From Acidobacteriota bacterium (GTDB taxonomy: Bacteria > Acidobacteriota > Terriglobia > UBA7540): a stretch of 44,687 bases of DNA. The position numbers and the translations under genes are program-made. The number at the start of each line of letters is the position of its first letter. Within the stretch, counting starts at the first letter, position 1. The DNA is taken from contig CADDZJ010000021.1 of the NCBI GenBank assembly GCA_902812415.1, forward strand, positions 1-44,687. Direction: 5' to 3'. A model generated the notes under the pieces. The model saw only the letters and a list, made by a program, of their open reading frames with translations. It was not told where the DNA came from and did not search any database. Below are positions 17,945 through 28,000 of the stretch, piece after piece.

Positions 17945-19270
17945 ATGGATAATTGGACGCGAAGAGGATTTCTCGGATCACTCTCGGGAGCAGCAGTGGC
18001 AACGGCGTTTGGCGCTCAGTCGGAGAATGGTCTGCCGTTCCCTGAGAACCGGACGCAGAATAGATCGATCAAGATCAAGATTACAGATCTCAAATGCGCA
18101 ATCATCGGTCGGAACCCGACGGTTCGAATCGTCACGGATCAAGGCATTTCCGGCTACGGTCAAGCGGAGTCTGCCAAGCCGTATCTCAAGCCAATGGTGC
18201 TGTTTTATAAGAGGTATCTTCTGGGCGAAGACCCGACGGACGTCGCGCGAGTGATGCTGAAGATCCGCCGGATGGGCGCGTTCAAGCCCTGGGGCGCAGC
18301 CGTCAGCGCCATCGAAATCGCTCTCTGGGATATCGCGGGGCAAGTTGCCGGATTGCCGGTGTATAAGCTGCTGGGCGGAAAGCTCCGCGACCGCGTCCGC
18401 GTCTACGGAAACTCCATCAACAACGTGCGCAGGATACCTCGCACGCCGCAGGACTACGCCGAGATCGCGGCGAGCGTGAAGGAGGCTAAAGAGGGCTACA
18501 CACTGATCAAGCAGCCCGTCGGCTTCCACAATCCGGCGATGATGCGCGCCATACCAGACATGTGGTATGACGAGCCGCGGACGGGTCCACCGCACATGGA
18601 TCGCGGTCTGATGACGGAACGCGGCCTCGACTATATCGTCACCTGCGTCGAAGCGATGAAAAAGGTCCTTGGCGACGAAGCCGGGCTGGCGCTGGACTGC
18701 GGACCGGGCTGGACAGTCAAAGATGCCATCCGGTTTGCGCGCGCGGTGGAACCGCTCCACATCACGTGGCTCGAAGACCTGATCACAGGCGATTACACGC
18801 CTTACCCAAACGCCCAGGTTTTCAAGCAGGTTACCGAGAGCACGTCGACCCCGATTCACACCGGAGAAGAGATTTACCTCCGAGAGAACTTCAAGGATCT
18901 CATCGAACAACAGGCTGTCAATGTGATCGGCCCCGATCCGGAAGACGTGGGCGGGATGGCGGAGCTGAAGTGGATTGCGGAGTACGCCGATCTTCACGGC
19001 ATCCTCGTCGCTCCGCACGGGATTTTCGACGGACTGTTCGGACTGGCGGCGGAAGTGCAGATGGGGGCGACCCTCCCCCAGAACTATATCGCTTTCGAAT
19101 ACCCGATAGGCCAGCCGGAGTGGTGGTATGACATCGTCGAGGGCTTGCCGGACCCAATCGTCAAAAAAGGCTTCATCGATGTTTGGGACAAGCCGGGTCT
19201 CGGCGTCACCTTCAACGTCCGGGCAGCCAAGGCGCGCCTATCCGAGGAGGATCGCGACTTTTTCGATTGA
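17945..19270 (+). CDS. Tat-signal enolase-superfamily (mandelate racemase/muconate-lactonizing) dehydratase-like enzyme 1
   Basis: The product has 441 residues. The Tat motif TRRGFLG (residues 5-11) and a hydrophobic Ala/Gly stretch indicate export. The remainder is a complete enolase-superfamily enzyme: an N-terminal capping domain with ISAIEIALWDIAG-like sequence (here VSAIEIALWDIAG), then a barrel with the three metal-ligand acids in LALDCG, WLEDL and HTGEE, and a late histidine in VAPHGIFDG. Relatives dehydrate sugar acids such as galactonate or mannonate. AGGAGG lies 4 bases before the ATG at 17945; the longer frame from 17918 lacks a site. A second enolase-superfamily gene follows 90 bases later. 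Specificity is not readable from motifs alone. Confidence 0.85.
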   Translation: MDNWTRRGFLGSLSGAAVATAFGAQSENGLPFPENRTQNRSIKIKITDLKCAIIGRNPTVRIVTDQGISGYGQAESAKPYLKPMVLFYKRYLLGEDPTDVARVMLKIRRMGAFKPWGAAVSAIEIALWDIAGQVAGLPVYKLLGGKLRDRVRVYGNSINNVRRIPRTPQDYAEIAASVKEAKEGYTLIKQPVGFHNPAMMRAIPDMWYDEPRTGPPHMDRGLMTERGLDYIVTCVEAMKKVLGDEAGLALDCGPGWTVKDAIRFARAVEPLHITWLEDLITGDYTPYPNAQVFKQVTESTSTPIHTGEEIYLRENFKDLIEQQAVNVIGPDPEDVGGMAELKWIAEYADLHGILVAPHGIFDGLFGLAAEVQMGATLPQNYIAFEYPIGQPEWWYDIVEGLPDPIVKKGFIDVWDKPGLGVTFNVRAAKARLSEEDRDFFD

Positions 19271-19360
19271 GACGCTAGTTTCTTCTTTAAGAACCCGGGA
19301 CCGAGCCCTGTTTGATTGTCCGTATTGACACCTACCAGGACTCGGAAAGGAGTCATCGTG

Positions 19361-20731
19361 ATGAAAGATGGAATCCAGATAAACCGTCGAGGCGTTTTGA
19401 AGTCGTCGGCTGCCATGCTGGGCGCCACGTTTCTAGGAGCGGATGCCGAGGCGAGCGCGGAAGCGCAGATTCAGCAGAACGTGAACACGCATTCAAGCCC
19501 TTCCACCTTGAAGATCACAGACCTGCGTGTGGCGACGGTGGTGAAGCCAGGGCCCAGTCCTTGCCCCATTGTTCGCATTGATACGAATCAGGGTGTGTAC
19601 GGTTTGGGCGAGGTGCGCGATGGCGCGAGCGCCACTTACGCGCTGATGCTGAAAAGCCGCATCCTGGGCGAGAACCCCCTCCGCATCGATTATATTTTCC
19701 AGAAGATCCAGCAGTTCGGCGGCGATGCGCGGCAGGCGGGCGGCGTCGTTTCCATCGAAATGGCCCTCTGGGACATCGCAGGAAAGGTGTACGGGGTTCC
19801 AATCTATCAGATGCTGGGCGGCAAGTGGCGCGACAAGATCAGAATTTACGCCGACACTACGGAATCAAAAGACCCCAAGATTTATGCTGAGCGCGAGAAA
19901 GCTCGCAAAGAAGAGATGGGCCTGACCTGGCTCAAAATGGACCTTGGGGTCGACCTGATTAAAGACATTCCCGGCGCTATCACGCAACCTTCAGGGCTAA
20001 GCCGCTGGGAGGAAACTTTCCAGCCTCATCCCTTTATTGCCACAGAGGTGACGGACAAAGGCATTGACAAGCTGTGTGAATACGTTGCCGCCGTACGCGA
20101 AGCCGTGGGCATGGAGATTCCGCTTTCCATGGACCACCTCGGGCATATCGGCGTGAAATCCTGCATCCGCCTGGGGCAGGCTTATGAGAAGTACAATCTT
20201 TCCTGGATTGAAGATGTGATTCCCTGGTATTACACCGACCTCTTGAAACGGATTACAGAAGAAAGCCCGACTCCTACGCTGACCGGTGAGGATATTTACC
20301 GCGAAGAGGATTTCGAGGTTCTGTGCTCAAACCATGCGGTCAGTAAGATTCATCCGGACCTTGCCACCTCAGGCGGGATTCTTCGCACTCACCGCATCGG
20401 CGACATGGCCTTCCGATACGGTGTGCCCATGGCGATGCACATGGCGGGGACGCCCGTAGCCTGCATGGCGAGCGTCCACTGCGCTGCGGCGACGCGAAAC
20501 TTTCTGGCCATGGAGAATCACTCGCTGGATGTGCCGTGGTGGCAGGACCTGGTGGAAGGCATCGAGAAGCCAATCATCAACAAGGGCTATATCACCGTTC
20601 CGGATAGACCGGGTCTAGGTATAACGCTGAACGAGGACGTCGTCAGGCAACATTTAAAGCCTGGCACAGGCTATTTCGAGCCGACGACTCAATGGAATGA
20701 AGAGCGCTCGTGGGATCGGTTGTGGAGTTAG
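19361..20731 (+). CDS. Tat-signal enolase-superfamily (mandelate racemase/muconate-lactonizing) dehydratase-like enzyme 2
   Basis: The product has 456 residues. NRRGVLKSSAAMLGA (from residue 8) is a Tat signal. The enolase-superfamily body has SIEMALWDIAGK in the capping domain and metal-ligand acids in LSMDHLGH, WIEDV and LTGEDIY, with a histidine-rich MAMHMAG loop near the C-terminus. It differs clearly from enzyme 1 (the residues after the first Asp are HLGH instead of CGPG), so it probably acts on a different epimer or a later intermediate rather than being a recent duplicate. GAAAGGAG precedes the ATG at 19361; GTG 19358 is an adjacent alternative. Confidence 0.85.
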   Translation: MKDGIQINRRGVLKSSAAMLGATFLGADAEASAEAQIQQNVNTHSSPSTLKITDLRVATVVKPGPSPCPIVRIDTNQGVYGLGEVRDGASATYALMLKSRILGENPLRIDYIFQKIQQFGGDARQAGGVVSIEMALWDIAGKVYGVPIYQMLGGKWRDKIRIYADTTESKDPKIYAEREKARKEEMGLTWLKMDLGVDLIKDIPGAITQPSGLSRWEETFQPHPFIATEVTDKGIDKLCEYVAAVREAVGMEIPLSMDHLGHIGVKSCIRLGQAYEKYNLSWIEDVIPWYYTDLLKRITEESPTPTLTGEDIYREEDFEVLCSNHAVSKIHPDLATSGGILRTHRIGDMAFRYGVPMAMHMAGTPVACMASVHCAAATRNFLAMENHSLDVPWWQDLVEGIEKPIINKGYITVPDRPGLGITLNEDVVRQHLKPGTGYFEPTTQWNEERSWDRLWS

Positions 20732-20870
20732 GTTGTACCTGAAAGGCGCCAGCCGTCGGGCATTGCTGTAGCGGAGCTGTCCCCAGCGCCGAAAAGAATC
20801 GCCGGTGGGGGTGGGGATACCGTGCTGCAGCCATCGCAGGGAAAACCCCTGCGCAAGCGCTCGCGCTTTG

Positions 20871-21830
20871 TCAGGGGTTCACCACGTTCTGCGGCTCGCC
20901 TTTCAGGAAAGCCGCGAGATTATCAATCGCGGCGCGCATCAGGCGGGCGCGAGCTTCGCGCGTGGCCCAGGCCAGATGCGGCGTAATGATGCAGTTTTTA
21001 GCCTTGAGCAGCGGGTTGTCAGGGGATGGAGGTTCGCTGGAGAGCACATCAAGCGCCGCGCCTGCCAGCTTCCCCTGATTTAAGGCGTCCGCAAGCTCCT
21101 GCTCCACGATCAGCGCGCCGCGAGCCGTGTTGATGAGGAAGGCGCTTGGCTTCATCAGCCGAAGCCGCTCGGCATTGATCAATCCCCGAGTTTCCGGCGT
21201 AAGCGGGCAGTGGAGACTCACTACGTCGGCGGCCATCAGAATCTCTTCCGTAGTCGCCCACACGAATTCCTCATAAACCGGAGGCTCTTTGTGGCTGGCA
21301 TTGTGCGCCAGGATGTGCATTCCCAGCGCGTGGACAATTTCCGCAACTCGCTGGCCAATCCGCCCGAAGCCAATCACGCCAAAAGTTTTTCCCGCCAGTT
21401 CGATCAAGGGAGATTTCCAGAAACACCAGTCTTTGCTTCGTGACCATTCCCCCGAGTGAACGGCATCGTTGTGCATACCCGCGCGGTGACAAAGTTCAAG
21501 CAACAAGGCGATGGTGTGCTGCGCCACCGAATCCGTGCCGTAAGTCGGCACGTTAGTGACGGTAATACCCGACTCGCGCGCCGCTGAGGTGTCAATCATG
21601 TCATACCCTGTAGCCAGCACTCCGATGTAGCGAAGCTCGGCCAGGCCTTGCAGCGTATCTTTCCCAAGTGGAACCTTGTTCGTTAACACTGCCTGGACTC
21701 CGGTCGCTCTTTCAACGATTAATTCTTGCGGTGTGCGATCATAAATCGCGGTGGGGCCGAGCTTCTCTAATTCTTCCCAGGATAGATCGCCCGGATTAAG
21801 TGCGTAACCGTCCAAGACAACGATTTTCAT
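20871..21830 (-). CDS. D-2-hydroxyacid dehydrogenase (glycerate/hydroxypyruvate reductase-like)
   Basis: This 319-residue NAD(P)-dependent enzyme of the D-isomer 2-hydroxyacid dehydrogenase family has the nucleotide fingerprint GVIGFGRIGQRV, LINTARGALI with the substrate-binding Arg, DVLSSEPP with the catalytic Glu, and TPHLAWAT with the catalytic His. It interconverts 2-oxo acids and D-2-hydroxy acids such as hydroxypyruvate/D-glycerate. ATG 21830 has a GGAG 9 bases upstream; the earlier in-frame ATG at 21881 adds 17 unconserved residues. It is convergent with enzyme 2 and would suit reduction of the oxo acids from the dehydratases and aldolase nearby (inference). Confidence 0.9.
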   Translation of the reverse strand: MKIVVLDGYALNPGDLSWEELEKLGPTAIYDRTPQELIVERATGVQAVLTNKVPLGKDTLQGLAELRYIGVLATGYDMIDTSAARESGITVTNVPTYGTDSVAQHTIALLLELCHRAGMHNDAVHSGEWSRSKDWCFWKSPLIELAGKTFGVIGFGRIGQRVAEIVHALGMHILAHNASHKEPPVYEEFVWATTEEILMAADVVSLHCPLTPETRGLINAERLRLMKPSAFLINTARGALIVEQELADALNQGKLAGAALDVLSSEPPSPDNPLLKAKNCIITPHLAWATREARARLMRAAIDNLAAFLKGEPQNVVNP

Positions 21831-22077
21831 GTTTTTGACTCCAGAGTGCGCAGAGGCGCCCTGACGCAATAGACCTATCATCCAGCGCTCGCATAACCAG
21901 CGCTCTTCGCCGCTCGAAGACAGAACGATGACTATATCGTGTGAATATCAAAGGCTGCAAGTTCTTGGGGTTGGATGAGGGGAAGAAAGAGTTAATGTGC
22001 CCAGCATAGCAGACGGGCTGTCGCAGCAGGACTTGGGCTTTCCATATCTTTTCATGGATGTCTGTCCAGCCGTCAAG

Positions 22078-23214
22078 TTACCAGATTAACGCAGCGGGGG
22101 CCTGTCCTGAAATGATCTCCGGGTCAAGTTCGTATCCGAAACCCGGCGCCTCGGTCAGCTTGACGATGCCGTTCTGGGGTTGCGGTTCTCCTTTCAGCAG
22201 CGGCCTGCCGCCTTGCGCGAAAATATCCACAAACTCAGCACGCGGGCAATTGGGCGTGGAAATGACGAAATGATAGGTCGGAGCGCCCACGCCGTGAGGA
22301 ATGACGGGCAGGTTATAAGCGCTGGCCATGGCTGCGATTTTTTTGAGTTCGGAAAGCCCCCCTGCCCTGTAAATATCGGGCTGAAGAATATCCACCGCTC
22401 TCTTTTCAATCAAGTCCCGGAAACCGTATCGGGTAAATTCGTGTTCGCCGCCCGTAATCAGAATATCCGGCGCGGCGTCTTTGATCTGGCGATAAGCGTC
22501 AGGCTGATCCGGAGGCACCGGCTCTTCGATCCAAAGCACCTTGTAGGGGGCCACCGCATGCGCTAATTGAATTGCATAGGGCACATCGAGCGACATGTAG
22601 CAGTCCAGCATGATGTCGCCATCAGGACCAATGAGATTACGGGTCTTTTCCACCAGGGCGATATTCTTTCGCAATCCTTCCTTTCCATCCGCTGGGCCAT
22701 GCGGCAACGCCAGCTTCACATGCCGGAAGCCCTCCTGCAAGTGGCGTTCGGTCAGGTTGCCGGTGACGTAAACCGGTATTTCCTCCCGCACCTTTCCGCC
22801 AGCCAGATTATAGACAGGTTGTCCGAGGGCTTTCCCGACAAGGTCCCACAAGGCCAGATCAATGCCGCTGATAACCTCGATGACGGCGCCTTTGCGCCCA
22901 TAAAATTGCGAGGCCCGGAACATCTGCTCCCAGAGAAGCTCGATGTTGAAAGGGCTTTGCCCTACCAGCAGGTTTTTGAATTGTTCTTCAATGATGGGCG
23001 CAGCCAGTTTCCCCTTCGCGCCGCCCACTACGCCATAGCCCCGATGGCCGGAATCCGTTCGGATTTCCACAATCGCTGAGGTCATGGGCCCAAACCAGCT
23101 TGAGCGCTTATCGTGATAGGCCGGGTAGATGGACATGGGGTTGGCCACTAACCCTTCGCTCAGCCACGATGAGTTCATCGGGATGGCATGGACTTTGACT
23201 TCTGTAATGCGCAG
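22078..23214 (-). CDS. L-rhamnonate-dehydratase-like enolase-superfamily enzyme, probable CTG start
   Basis: The sequence has the RhmD pattern: MLDCYMSLD (first metal Asp), WIEEPVPPD (second, Glu), GGEHEFTRYGFRDL (third, Glu), DILQPD, and IPHGV with the catalytic His; LLKGEPQPQNG near the end is also RhmD-like. RhmD dehydrates L-rhamnonate to 2-keto-3-deoxy-L-rhamnonate. The first ATG (23178) would remove the first beta strand. Reading upstream in frame gives LRITEVKVHAIP, a classic family N-terminus, starting at CTG 23212-23214 with AGGAG 8 bases before it. That start gives 378 residues. It has no export signal, unlike the two plus-strand relatives, so it is cytoplasmic. Confidence 0.85.
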   Translation of the reverse strand: MRITEVKVHAIPMNSSWLSEGLVANPMSIYPAYHDKRSSWFGPMTSAIVEIRTDSGHRGYGVVGGAKGKLAAPIIEEQFKNLLVGQSPFNIELLWEQMFRASQFYGRKGAVIEVISGIDLALWDLVGKALGQPVYNLAGGKVREEIPVYVTGNLTERHLQEGFRHVKLALPHGPADGKEGLRKNIALVEKTRNLIGPDGDIMLDCYMSLDVPYAIQLAHAVAPYKVLWIEEPVPPDQPDAYRQIKDAAPDILITGGEHEFTRYGFRDLIEKRAVDILQPDIYRAGGLSELKKIAAMASAYNLPVIPHGVGAPTYHFVISTPNCPRAEFVDIFAQGGRPLLKGEPQPQNGIVKLTEAPGFGYELDPEIISGQAPAALIW

Positions 23215-23314
23215 GGGAGTTTCTCCTGTTGAGGGTTGGAAGCTGCTTCAAAACCTCGCTCAACTTGTCCAACGGGTTACTGGAAAATGGAGTTTTTCAG
23301 CAGCCCGCCGATGC

Positions 23315-24817
23315 CTACTGCGGCAACGTGATCACTGCCACTCCGAAAGCGCGCAGGATGAGGTTTTCGCCGGAAAGCTGAGCCGAGGCCGGCGGCTGCT
23401 CTCCCGTAGTCGGGTCCACGTATTCTTCCATCCCGCCCGTTGCGCCCGGAATGGCCACTTGAAAGTCGCGGTTTCGCTCATTGGCCAGCAGGAGTTTATG
23501 CTTTCCATCCTTGGTGACAAAACCCTGGACATAGACATAAGGAAGGCTGGCGTTACTTTCGACCAGCTTATCCCCGGGGCCAAAGTTATCGTGCAGCAGT
23601 TTAAGCGTCCAGAAGCGAGCATTAGGCTGGCCGGTTTTCCAATTCACCATGGAAACGCTGGGGAATTGAGAGGGATATCCCACCAACTGGGATTCTCCGG
23701 CTACTTCAACACCGAGATTTGCCAGGTTGCCGTAAAGATAGGCGTACATGGCAGAGCAAAGATTCCAATAGGCATCGGGAATGGGCAGCTTGCCCTGAGG
23801 ATCGCCTGGCAAGATCGCGCCCAGTTCGTCGGCATCGGTGCCGGTTTCAGGCGAGAGGCGCTCTCGGATCACCTGAATGTACCTTACCGTATCCAGAAAT
23901 CGATTGGCCTGATCAAAAAAAGTATGCTGCCACGTTGCTAAATCCTCGTCCGCTGCAGGCGAGGCATAAAAGTGATAGGAGATCATATTGAGCGGAATTC
24001 CGGGTTTGTGATTCTTGTGGTTTAAAAAGTACTCGATAAATTGCGGCGAGTTGGAAGGCATCGCCAGCGCCAAACCCACGAATTTAATCTTCGGATCAAC
24101 CTTATGAACGGCTGCGACGATGGCGTCATAAAGTCGCGTGTAAAACTCTGGAGTCATGTGATGCTCAAAATCCACTTCGTTGAGCACTTCCCAGTAGTCG
24201 ATTTTATAGTGATGATCCGACTTGTGTTCCTGGCCAAATTCATCCTTGAAACCGCCCCGAGTGTACCAACTCACTAATCGGCCGTAATAATCGGCCACTT
24301 CCTTCATCGACGGGTCGCGCAATTCGGTCCCTTGTTCGTAGTGCCAGGTGACTTGGTCAGGATCGGAAGGATAGGGAACAGGCGACGGTGTTTTCCACAT
24401 CCATTGCGGGATGGTGCTGAAGTTGATGATCACCGAATGCCCCTCGGTGGCCTGCATGAAGTCGTCCATCATCGGGTCGATCAAGGAGAAATCCCAGGAA
24501 GTCTTCCCATTCGCTGGAGGTTCCAGCTCCGCCACGCCCAGCTTGGGGTAGGGAAGCCACGGAACATAACGCACGTAGTCGGCGCCAAGATCGCGGAGCG
24601 CCTCAAAAACCCGATTGTGAATCGAGGACCCGCGCCGCAGCGGCGGATTCACCACCACCTGCAAGGTGGGCGTTGAGTTTGACACGCGAACTACGTGGTC
24701 CCAGTTCACGTGGATGTCTACTGCGTGGGCCGGAGGGTTCTGTGGAGCTGGCTTGTTGTGCTGGCAACCCGCAAAGCCCATGACGACGAACAGCAGAACA
24801 CCCAGGTTTTTTCTCAT
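23315..24817 (-). CDS. clan GH-A-like glycoside hydrolase lipoprotein
   Basis: The 500-residue product has a lipoprotein signal (LLFVVMGFAGC, Cys18). The barrel resembles clan GH-A/GH39-type glycosidases: VRYVPWLPYPKLGVAE, then SVIINFSTIPQWMW, then YWEVLNEVDFEHH, whose Glu214 in the N-E motif fits the acid/base catalyst. A later glutamate in VAGESQLVGYP may be the nucleophile. A C-terminal beta domain follows. Substrate is unknown; GH39-like enzymes act on xylosides, iduronides or related sugars. AGGAG precedes the ATG by about 9 bases. It lies between the RhmD-like gene and the TonB receptor, all on the minus strand, so cleavage at the cell surface or in the periplasm to feed this pathway is likely. 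Confidence 0.75.
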   Translation of the reverse strand: MRKNLGVLLFVVMGFAGCQHNKPAPQNPPAHAVDIHVNWDHVVRVSNSTPTLQVVVNPPLRRGSSIHNRVFEALRDLGADYVRYVPWLPYPKLGVAELEPPANGKTSWDFSLIDPMMDDFMQATEGHSVIINFSTIPQWMWKTPSPVPYPSDPDQVTWHYEQGTELRDPSMKEVADYYGRLVSWYTRGGFKDEFGQEHKSDHHYKIDYWEVLNEVDFEHHMTPEFYTRLYDAIVAAVHKVDPKIKFVGLALAMPSNSPQFIEYFLNHKNHKPGIPLNMISYHFYASPAADEDLATWQHTFFDQANRFLDTVRYIQVIRERLSPETGTDADELGAILPGDPQGKLPIPDAYWNLCSAMYAYLYGNLANLGVEVAGESQLVGYPSQFPSVSMVNWKTGQPNARFWTLKLLHDNFGPGDKLVESNASLPYVYVQGFVTKDGKHKLLLANERNRDFQVAIPGATGGMEEYVDPTTGEQPPASAQLSGENLILRAFGVAVITLPQ

Positions 24818-24873
24818 CTCGCTATTCTCCTAATCACCGCTTATGGATTTGGCGTCTTGAGCAATTCGCCCGT

Positions 24874-24924
24874 CCCCTCACCCGCCCCGATGGGTCGGGA
24901 CGCCCTCTCCCCGCAAGCGGGGAG
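24874..24924. repeat. short relative of the CCCCTCAC interspersed repeat
   Basis: CCCCTCACCCGCCCCGA and CTCTCCCCGCAAGCGGGGAG share the building blocks of the repeat at 4258-4350. Inner arms CCCCGC (24909-24914 region) and GCGGGG form a hairpin. It lies between the glycosidase gene and the second receptor gene. Confidence 0.45.
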
Positions 24925-25071
24925 TCAGTGATTCGTGATGAGCAAGGGACCAATCCGACGTTTGGTTTTGCTCTTTCTTGTCCCTGGTGCTCTCGTCACT
25001 CATCACTGTCGTACAGAATGACACACAAAGGGCTCAGAATAGCAGCGCGCATGGGTTTCTCAGCAGTCAGC

Positions 25072-28000
25072 CTACCACAGCAGCTTCAAAGCGAACTGGA
25101 TGACACGCGGGGAGTGACCCAGGCCATTGATCACCCCAAAGCATCCAGCCGACACCGACGTGCATGCATCGCCAAACTGGGTGTGGTTCCACGCATTGTA
25201 AAATTCGGCGCGGAACTGGGTTCCGAACCGTTCGCTGATCGGCGTGTCTTTCATCAGGCTGATATCCCAGTTGTTGATGCCGGGCATTTCGAGGCTGTTG
25301 CGCGCGGCGGTGCCCTGCAGATGCAGGCCGGGGGTGCAAGGCACGTAACTGGGGCATCCTGGAAACACAAAGGAATTAAGGTTAAGCCAATCTGTATAAG
25401 TCTGGTGCGCAGGATAAGCAGGCCCGATCTTGTCAGGGCGGGAAGAGCTGAAGGCTCCAAGGACCTGCCAGTCCTGCGGCAGGGTAGGCGTCTTATACTG
25501 CCCGGTTGAAAAGGTCGTAATGCCGGAGACGCTCCAGCCGCCAGCCAGCTTGCCTACCGCGCCAGCCAAGCCCGATCCGAAGCGCCGGCCACGACCGAAC
25601 GGCAGATCATACACGTAGCTCAGAACCGCGCGATGGCGCACGTCGTAGTCGCCGTTGCCTTTGTCGAGCACCTTGAAGCAACACTGCGAACCTGAGAAGT
25701 CATCCGTGTTGCCGAGATCAATTGCATGGCTCCACGTGTAAGACCCCACGAAATAAAACCCGTTCGCAAACCGGTGTTCGACGCGCGTTGCGAGGCCGTT
25801 GTAGCTTGACCAGCCGCCATTATAAGTGAGCAGAATCCAACTGAAGGCCGGAAAGGGCACGCGCTTCGAAATCGGAATCGTCCCGGTGGGGTCAAAGGCC
25901 GGGCCATCTTCGTTCCGCCGTTGCGGCAGTTTTTGCCCCACGTCACCGATGTATCCCACATCGACAAGCCAGTTTCCCGCGAACGTGTGCTGCACGTCAA
26001 AGTTCCACTCCTGCACATACGGAGTGCGGTTCCGCTTGTCGATGCTGAAAGGCACCGTCGTCCCCCCGCCCAGCGTTCCGGCTGGGAAAATATTCTCCAG
26101 GGAGATGGTCGGCTTGGTGGGATCGGAATTCAGAGTCTGGGTTGTGTAAAAACCCGGGTCAATAACCATGAACTGCAATTCATTCCAATTGTCGGTGGCG
26201 TAAAAAACTCCGAAAGAGCTGCGCACGACTGTGTTGGAAACAAAGGAAGGGCTCCAGGCAAATCCCACGCGCGGCGCGAAGTTGTTATAGTCCGGATCGA
26301 CAATCCCGTTACGAACGCCGCCGCTCCGCGAGTAAACCACTTGCTGGACGGCGGGATCAAACCAGGCTGTTTTCGAGCTGGTGTCGAATGGCGGCTGGCC
26401 GTACTCGTAGCGAACGCCCAGGTTTAAAGTCAAATCGCGGCGGATTCGCCAGTCATCCTGCAGAAAGCCGGCATAAAAGTTCGATCGCAGATCCTGCGAG
26501 GAGTCGCCGACCGAAGCCGTGGCCGACTCCGGGTCGCCTAGCAGGAAATCGCCGATGCCGAAGGGAATTTGGGTGTAGCGGCCCGAAAAATTAAAACTGG
26601 GCACGCCGCCGAAGTCGGTAATCTGATAGAACTTTTCGTGAATGTAATTGATTCCCAGCTTGATGTTGTGCTGGCCGGAGACAATGCTCAGGTTGTCCAC
26701 CCACTGGAAATCCTGATCGAGCGCTCCGATGGATTCAGACGGCGAGCCGGGCGAAGTGAATCCCGCCACGCCGGCATCGGGAACTCCAAAGTCGAACGGA
26801 TTGGGTGAAGTGTTCTGGAATCCGAAGACGTCCCGGGCAAAATTCGTGGTTAAGGCGCCCAGCCCGACCAGGTAGGTCTTGCCACGATTGTAGCCAAAGC
26901 GCGCTTCATTCACGACTTCCGGCGCAAAAGTATGTGTCTCGGTGATCTGCAAGAGATCGTCGCTCAGCGGCCAGTTGTTTCCCGAATACGGCATCACACC
27001 CGGGGCGATGTGCGGCCGGTTATCATGCGTAAAGCTGCCCCAGATCTGGTCTTTCGATGTCAAGGTCTGGTCAATTCGGGTATTTTCCTGATCCATGTTG
27101 TCGTAGCCGCGCACGGTGGTCGCATAATTATAGAGCGCGCGCCCATTCGCGGAATTGATCGGCGGATTCGAGAGGTTCGGCGCGGGCCAGAATTGGAGCC
27201 ACTTCTGCGCCACCGGATCGAGCCTCGACGAAGGGATCGTATTCCCCGGAAAGGGCTGTCCGGTTGAAGGGTCAATGACATTCGCGCAACTCTGCGAAGC
27301 GGGATTCGCCTGGCAAAAGGCGGAACTCGTTGGGAAAATGCCCGTGCCGGCGGAATTATCCGTCAGATCGCCTGCCAACTGAGCGCGGCTCGGAACCCGG
27401 GCGGTTGCATTGGAGACAGTTGGATTGCGAATGCCCTCATAGTTGAAAAAGAAAAAGGTTTTGTTACGCCCATCGTAGAGGTGCGGCAGGTAAATTGGGC
27501 CGCCAAGGCTTGCCCCAAAATCGTTATACCTTACCAGTCCTTTCGGCAGCCCGTTCAGATTTGAGAAAAAGTCATTGGCGTTGAAGATGTCGTTCTGAAC
27601 GTAGTCATAAGCATCGCCGTGCAGGGTGTTGCCTCCCGATTTGATCGTCGTGTTGATTACCGCTGACGAACGCCCATACTCCGCCGAAAAGTTGTCCGTC
27701 TGCACCTTGACTTCCTGGATGGCGTCGAAAGAGGGCCGCAGGTTGGCGCTCCCGAAGCGCGCGTTCCGGGATTCGATGCCATCGACCAGAAAACTCTCAT
27801 TGGACTCCCGCAGCCCCGCCACGCTCGCCGTAACGTTCCCGCTGCCAGCGCCCGTCCAATAGGAGGCGGGGGAATTGCCCGACCCGATGGGGGCCGTGCC
27901 TGCCGAAAGCGTGGTCAGAGCAATGAAATTCCGGTTCACGATGGGAAGATTTGCCACGGCCGTCTGCGGCACCACCTGGCCCATGGAAGACGTTTGGGTT

